DNA of 64,000 bases from Sorangium cellulosum (lineage in GTDB: Bacteria; Myxococcota_A; Polyangia; Polyangiales; Polyangiaceae): assembly GCF_002950945.1 (NCBI RefSeq), contig NZ_CP012673.1, positions 2,294,001 to 2,358,000 of the forward strand, given 5' to 3'. Below are positions 60,947 through 64,000 of the stretch, piece after piece. A program made the translations under genes and the position numbers. Position 1 is the first letter of the stretch. Each line of letters opens with the position of its first letter. Below the pieces are notes generated by a model, which saw nothing but the letters and a program-made list of their open reading frames with translations, did no database searches and was not told the DNA's origin.

Positions 60947-62389
60947 CGGCATGCCGCGGGTGAAATCGAGCAGCCGCAGCATGTCGCGGCGGGTCCTCGG
61001 GCCGTAGGTCTCGAAGGAGGGCATCGGCGCGTTCGCGTACTCCTCCCGGGCGCGGCTCAGCGGGTCATCGAGCTGGGCCTTCCGCAGGTCGGGGACGTTC
61101 ACGCCGTACACACGCGCGGCGTTGAGGCCGAAGATCTTGGCCTTTCGCTCCGGGGTCAGCGCCGGATAACCGTAACGCTCCTGGAACTCGGGGGTGATCT
61201 CGAAGGCGCGGAACGCCTGGATCTGATCCTGCGGGGAGCCGAACCAGATGGCGTCGGTGCCCCAGAGGATCCGGTCCTCGCCGACGTGTTTGAGCAGCTT
61301 GCCCACGACGTGCGCCGCCTGGTCGGGCTTCTTCATCAGCTCGCGCCAGGTGGAGCCCAGCTCGGCGTACACGTTGCCACCGGGGCCGATGCCGTTCTCC
61401 TCCAGCGAGCGGATCAGCGCGTCCACGCCGCGCGTGGCCTTCGGGTCGTACGGGCCCTCGGTGAGGTCAGGCTCGAAGCCGGAGTGGTAGATGAGGAACG
61501 TCGCCTTGGGGAACACGCGCGCCACCGGGCCCACGTCCTTCGGGCGCGTGTACTCCGGGTTCATCCCCGACAGCGGGAGGCCCTTGTGCACCGCGACGAG
61601 CGGGACACCGAGGGAGATGCCGTGCTCGATCGTCTTCCGCCCGATCTCGTCGGTCAGCCACCAGCCTTCCCCGTTCGGGCCCCACACGGTGTAGAGCTTC
61701 CACGCGCTGAGCTTCCAGGCCTCGACCTGCCTGCGCATGTCCTCGGCGATCTTCTCCCAGGGGGCGGCGGTCGGCTGGACCACGCCGTGGATGCGCAGCC
61801 GATCCCGCCCGAGCTGCGCGACCTTCTCCCGGGTGCGCGCCGCCTCCTCGGTGAACATCGGCAGCGGATCCCCCCAGAGCCCGCTCAGCACCGCGAGCTG
61901 CGTGTCGCTGTTCAGGAAGACCTCGCGGATCAACGTGTCGTCGGTGAAGCACTGCGCCCACGCCGGCGCGCCGCAGTCGGCCTGCGGCGTCGTCTTGAGG
62001 AAATCCGCGAGCGACGGCTGCCCCTCCTTCCACCAGACGCGCTCCGCGCTCACCTGGTGCGTCTGCACGTCGAAGATGAACTCCTTGCCGGCCAGCGTCT
62101 CGTCCGCGGCCTTCGGCTCGAGCGTGGACTCCTTCGAGACCCGGTAACGCCCGCCCCCGCAGCCCAGCTGGTTCAGCGCGAGGAAGACCGTCGCCGCGCC
62201 GCAGGTGCTCGCCAGGTAGGCGCGCCGGCTCATCCCGAGCCTGCGCGCGTTCTCGACCGCGCTCTCCATCGCGCTCCGCTGCACCTCTTGCAGCGCCGCG
62301 TCCGGCGATTGCGGCCAGTACTCACCGTTGCTCGTGGAGTCCAGCTTCACCGGCAGGCGAAGCGCGTCATCGGGTGCGCTCTTCTTCAT
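60941..62389 (-). CDS. Exported metal-dependent amidohydrolase (PF04909 type)
   Basis: 482 residues from ATG 62389 (AGGAG upstream). An unusually long N-terminus of about 50 residues comes before a Tat-like signal (MSRRAYLASTCGAATVFLAL, then GCGGG, possible lipobox). The TIM-barrel domain has the first metal motif in FIFDVQTHQVS, KLYTVWGPNGEGW, VAVHKGLPLSG, IYHSGFEPD and the late Asp in ILWGTDAIWFG. Members decarboxylate or hydrolyse ring compounds; the substrate here is unknown. Folding before export is implied by the twin-arginine signal. Confidence 0.83.
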   Translation of the reverse strand: MKKSAPDDALRLPVKLDSTSNGEYWPQSPDAALQEVQRSAMESAVENARRLGMSRRAYLASTCGAATVFLALNQLGCGGGRYRVSKESTLEPKAADETLAGKEFIFDVQTHQVSAERVWWKEGQPSLADFLKTTPQADCGAPAWAQCFTDDTLIREVFLNSDTQLAVLSGLWGDPLPMFTEEAARTREKVAQLGRDRLRIHGVVQPTAAPWEKIAEDMRRQVEAWKLSAWKLYTVWGPNGEGWWLTDEIGRKTIEHGISLGVPLVAVHKGLPLSGMNPEYTRPKDVGPVARVFPKATFLIYHSGFEPDLTEGPYDPKATRGVDALIRSLEENGIGPGGNVYAELGSTWRELMKKPDQAAHVVGKLLKHVGEDRILWGTDAIWFGSPQDQIQAFRAFEITPEFQERYGYPALTPERKAKIFGLNAARVYGVNVPDLRKAQLDDPLSRAREEYANAPMPSFETYGPRTRRDMLRLLDFTRGMPD

Positions 62390-62430
62390 TCGATGGCTCC
62401 TAGACGGGGGTTCATGGACCAGGCGAGCGC

Positions 62431-63342
62431 TCAGGCGCTCTCTTCGATCCCCGAGGGCTCTTCGAGCCCCGGCGGCTCCTCCAGGCTGATGCGCCCGAGG
62501 CGCCCGGCCCGGAAGTCGTGGACCAGGATGTCCGACGCCTTGTGGAGGTCCACCGACCCGCCGCTGCGCAGGCACCCGCGGCGGCGGCCGATCTCCTCGA
62601 TCAGCGCGGCGGCCGTCCCCGGGAGCTCCTTCAGCTTGTAACGGGCGACGAGGAGCTCCGGATAACGCCGCAGGAAGAACCCCGCCGCGAACAGGGCGAC
62701 GCTCTGGTAGTCGATGGCGGTGTCGGGGATCGCCCCGCCGACGGCCAGGCGGTACGAGGCCGCCTCGTCGTCGATCTTGGGCCAGAGGATCCCCGGGTTG
62801 TCGGAGATGGCCATGCCGCTCTTCAGGGTGACGAGCTGCTGGCTCTTCGTGACCGCGGGCTCGTCGCCGACCTTGGCCACCTTGCGCTCCATGAGCGTGT
62901 TGATGAGCGTCGACTTGCCGACGTTGGGGATCCCCACGATCATGGCCCGCACCACCTTGCCGGGGCCGTTCTTCGGGGGGACGAGGCGCTTGCAGAGCTC
63001 CGGGATCCGGCGCCGCGCCTCGGCCGACTGGGTGGCGGAGATCGCGATCGCCAGCACCTTGCCGCCGGGCGGCGCGTCACGCGACGCCTCGCCGAGAGGC
63101 GCCGGGTGCTCCATCTCGAGGTGACGCATCCACGCCGTGGTGACGGCCGGGTCCGCCAGGTCGCTCTTGTTCAGCACCTTGATGCACGGCTTCTGGCCGC
63201 GCAGCTCGGCCACGACAGGGTTCTCGCTGGCCCGCGGCATCCGGGCGTCGAGCACCTCGATGATGACGTCCTGCGACGGCATCGACTCGGCGATCTGGCG
63301 CCGAGCCTTGGTCATGTGGCCGGGATACCATTGAATCGACAT
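62431..63342 (-). CDS. ylqF: Ribosome biogenesis GTPase YlqF/RbgA
   Basis: 303 residues. A circularly permuted GTPase: G4 VLNKSDLAD comes first, then G1 IVGIPNVGKSTLINTL and G3 DNPGIL. The N-terminus IQWYPGHMTKARRQI is the family hallmark. It helps assemble the large ribosomal subunit in the cytoplasm. The C-terminal domain is slightly extended with an acidic tail (LEEPPGLEEPSGIEESA). Confidence 0.95.
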   Translation of the reverse strand: MSIQWYPGHMTKARRQIAESMPSQDVIIEVLDARMPRASENPVVAELRGQKPCIKVLNKSDLADPAVTTAWMRHLEMEHPAPLGEASRDAPPGGKVLAIAISATQSAEARRRIPELCKRLVPPKNGPGKVVRAMIVGIPNVGKSTLINTLMERKVAKVGDEPAVTKSQQLVTLKSGMAISDNPGILWPKIDDEAASYRLAVGGAIPDTAIDYQSVALFAAGFFLRRYPELLVARYKLKELPGTAAALIEEIGRRRGCLRSGGSVDLHKASDILVHDFRAGRLGRISLEEPPGLEEPSGIEESA

Positions 63343-63372
63343 CGGTCGTGTTGCTCTATCACGCAGGGCGGC

Positions 63373-64000
63373 TCAGGCGCACCCCTCCGGGCCGCAGGCC
63401 GCGCCCTCGGCGAGCGCCTCGCCGGGCTCGTCGGCGGCCTCGTCCCACGCCTGCTGGAGCACGCCGAGGAGGGGCTCCGCGGGCTGCGCGCCGGAGACGC
63501 CGTAGCGCCCGGCGAACACGAAGAACGGCACGCCCGTGACGCCGAGCGCGCGCGCCTCGGCCTCGTCGGCCCGCACCTCGCGCGTGTAGGCGTCACCCGC
63601 GAGCGCGGCGTGGACCTCGGCCGGGTCGAGCCCCGCCTCCCCGGCGAGCCGCACGAGCACCTCCGGCTCGCCGATCGCCTCGCCCTCCGTCATGTAGGCC
63701 CGGAGCAGCCGCTCCTTCACCGCGCCCTGCACGCCGCGCTCGGCCGCGAGGTGCAGCACGCGATGGGCGTCGAACGTGTTGCCAGGACGGACCTTGTCGA
63801 AGCGGAGCGAGAGCCCGTCCGCCGCGCCGACGTCCGTCATGTGCCGGATCATGCCCTCGGCCTTGGCGAGGGGCGCGCCGTACTTTCGCGCGAGGCGCTC
63901 GGCGTAGGAGACGTCCGCGTCGACGACGCGCTTCGCCGTGGGGTCGAGCTCGAACGCGCGCCAGACGACCTCGACCGCGTCGCGGTGCGGGAACCTGGCG
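63373..64000 (-). CDS. DsbA-family FrnE-like oxidoreductase, 5' end missing
   Basis: The frame is open to the right edge of the window; upstream of the internal ATG at 63852 it reads FPHRDAVEVVWRAFELDP, which is conserved FrnE sequence. The helical insertion (RFDKVRPGNTFDAHRVLH, AYMTEGEAIGEPEVLVRLAG) and the cis-Pro loop GVTGVPFFVFAGRYGVSGAQ are clear. The C-terminal CGPEGC, typical of FrnE, is present; the N-terminal CxxC lies beyond the window. Probably a cytoplasmic thiol-disulfide protein. Confidence 0.92.
   Translation of the reverse strand, partial: ARFPHRDAVEVVWRAFELDPTAKRVVDADVSYAERLARKYGAPLAKAEGMIRHMTDVGAADGLSLRFDKVRPGNTFDAHRVLHLAAERGVQGAVKERLLRAYMTEGEAIGEPEVLVRLAGEAGLDPAEVHAALAGDAYTREVRADEAEARALGVTGVPFFVFAGRYGVSGAQPAEPLLGVLQQAWDEAADEPGEALAEGAACGPEGCA

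Overview
The window is high-G+C DNA with the style of a large soil myxobacterium of the Sorangium/Polyangium kind. This is an inference from gene content: many lipoproteins whose signal peptide runs into a Gly/Ser/Ala-rich linker, a Myxococcus-type cysteine-rich repeat protein, FG-GAP repeat lipoproteins, a KaiC-histidine kinase pair, a bacterial terpene cyclase, and many secreted polysaccharide-degrading enzymes. No rRNA, tRNA or CRISPR array was seen.

Layout. 1-12 kb: a 5'-truncated aldose epimerase, a cysteine-rich lipoprotein, then a tight actinobacterial-looking operon (solute-binding protein, two permeases, GH31 alpha-xylosidase) followed by a GH3 glycosidase. 12-27 kb: a lower-G+C GH59-like glycosidase lipoprotein, a frame-broken membrane protein gene, a RibD/DHFR-like reductase, an M90 peptidase remnant, a GNAT enzyme, a PAS-STAS stress regulator, a quinone oxidoreductase-AraC pair, an alpha/beta-hydrolase lipoprotein and an orphan sugar-binding protein. 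Three copies of a roughly 150-168 bp CTAG-bounded palindromic element lie here. 27-36 kb: a KaiC-hybrid kinase operon, a truncated Rieske gene joined to a terpene cyclase, decayed gene fragments, a macro-domain protein and surface lipoproteins. 36-48 kb: two tandem FG-GAP lipoproteins, a YcnI-type copper protein with a small lipoprotein, a DUF1801 gene in a possible integron cassette, a HExxHxxxH lipoprotein lying between two pieces of an IS91-like transposase, and two paralogous VWA proteins ending in a conserved Cys-Cys-Cys motif. 48-64 kb: DNA polymerase IV, small membrane proteins, a YeiH-type transporter, a HipA-like kinase/DUF3037 pair, a GFA enzyme, a threonine synthase-like enzyme, a GH18 chitinase, a CBM2-esterase, an amidohydrolase, the YlqF GTPase and a 3' portion of a FrnE-type DsbA protein.

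How it works together. One theme is plant and fungal polymer use: xyloside import and cleavage, GH3, GH59-like, chitinase and esterase enzymes. Three near-identical LacI-type operators (consensus TGTNANCGNTNACA) in front of the xyloside operon, the GH59-like gene and the alpha/beta-hydrolase gene suggest one shared regulator whose gene is not in the window. A second theme is genome plasticity: palindromic elements, transposase remnants, fragments of a second sugar-binding protein and a GntR regulator, and fusion scars. The strongest candidates for something undescribed are the paired VWA-CCC proteins with shared DosR-like palindromes, and the operator-linked hydrolase regulon.
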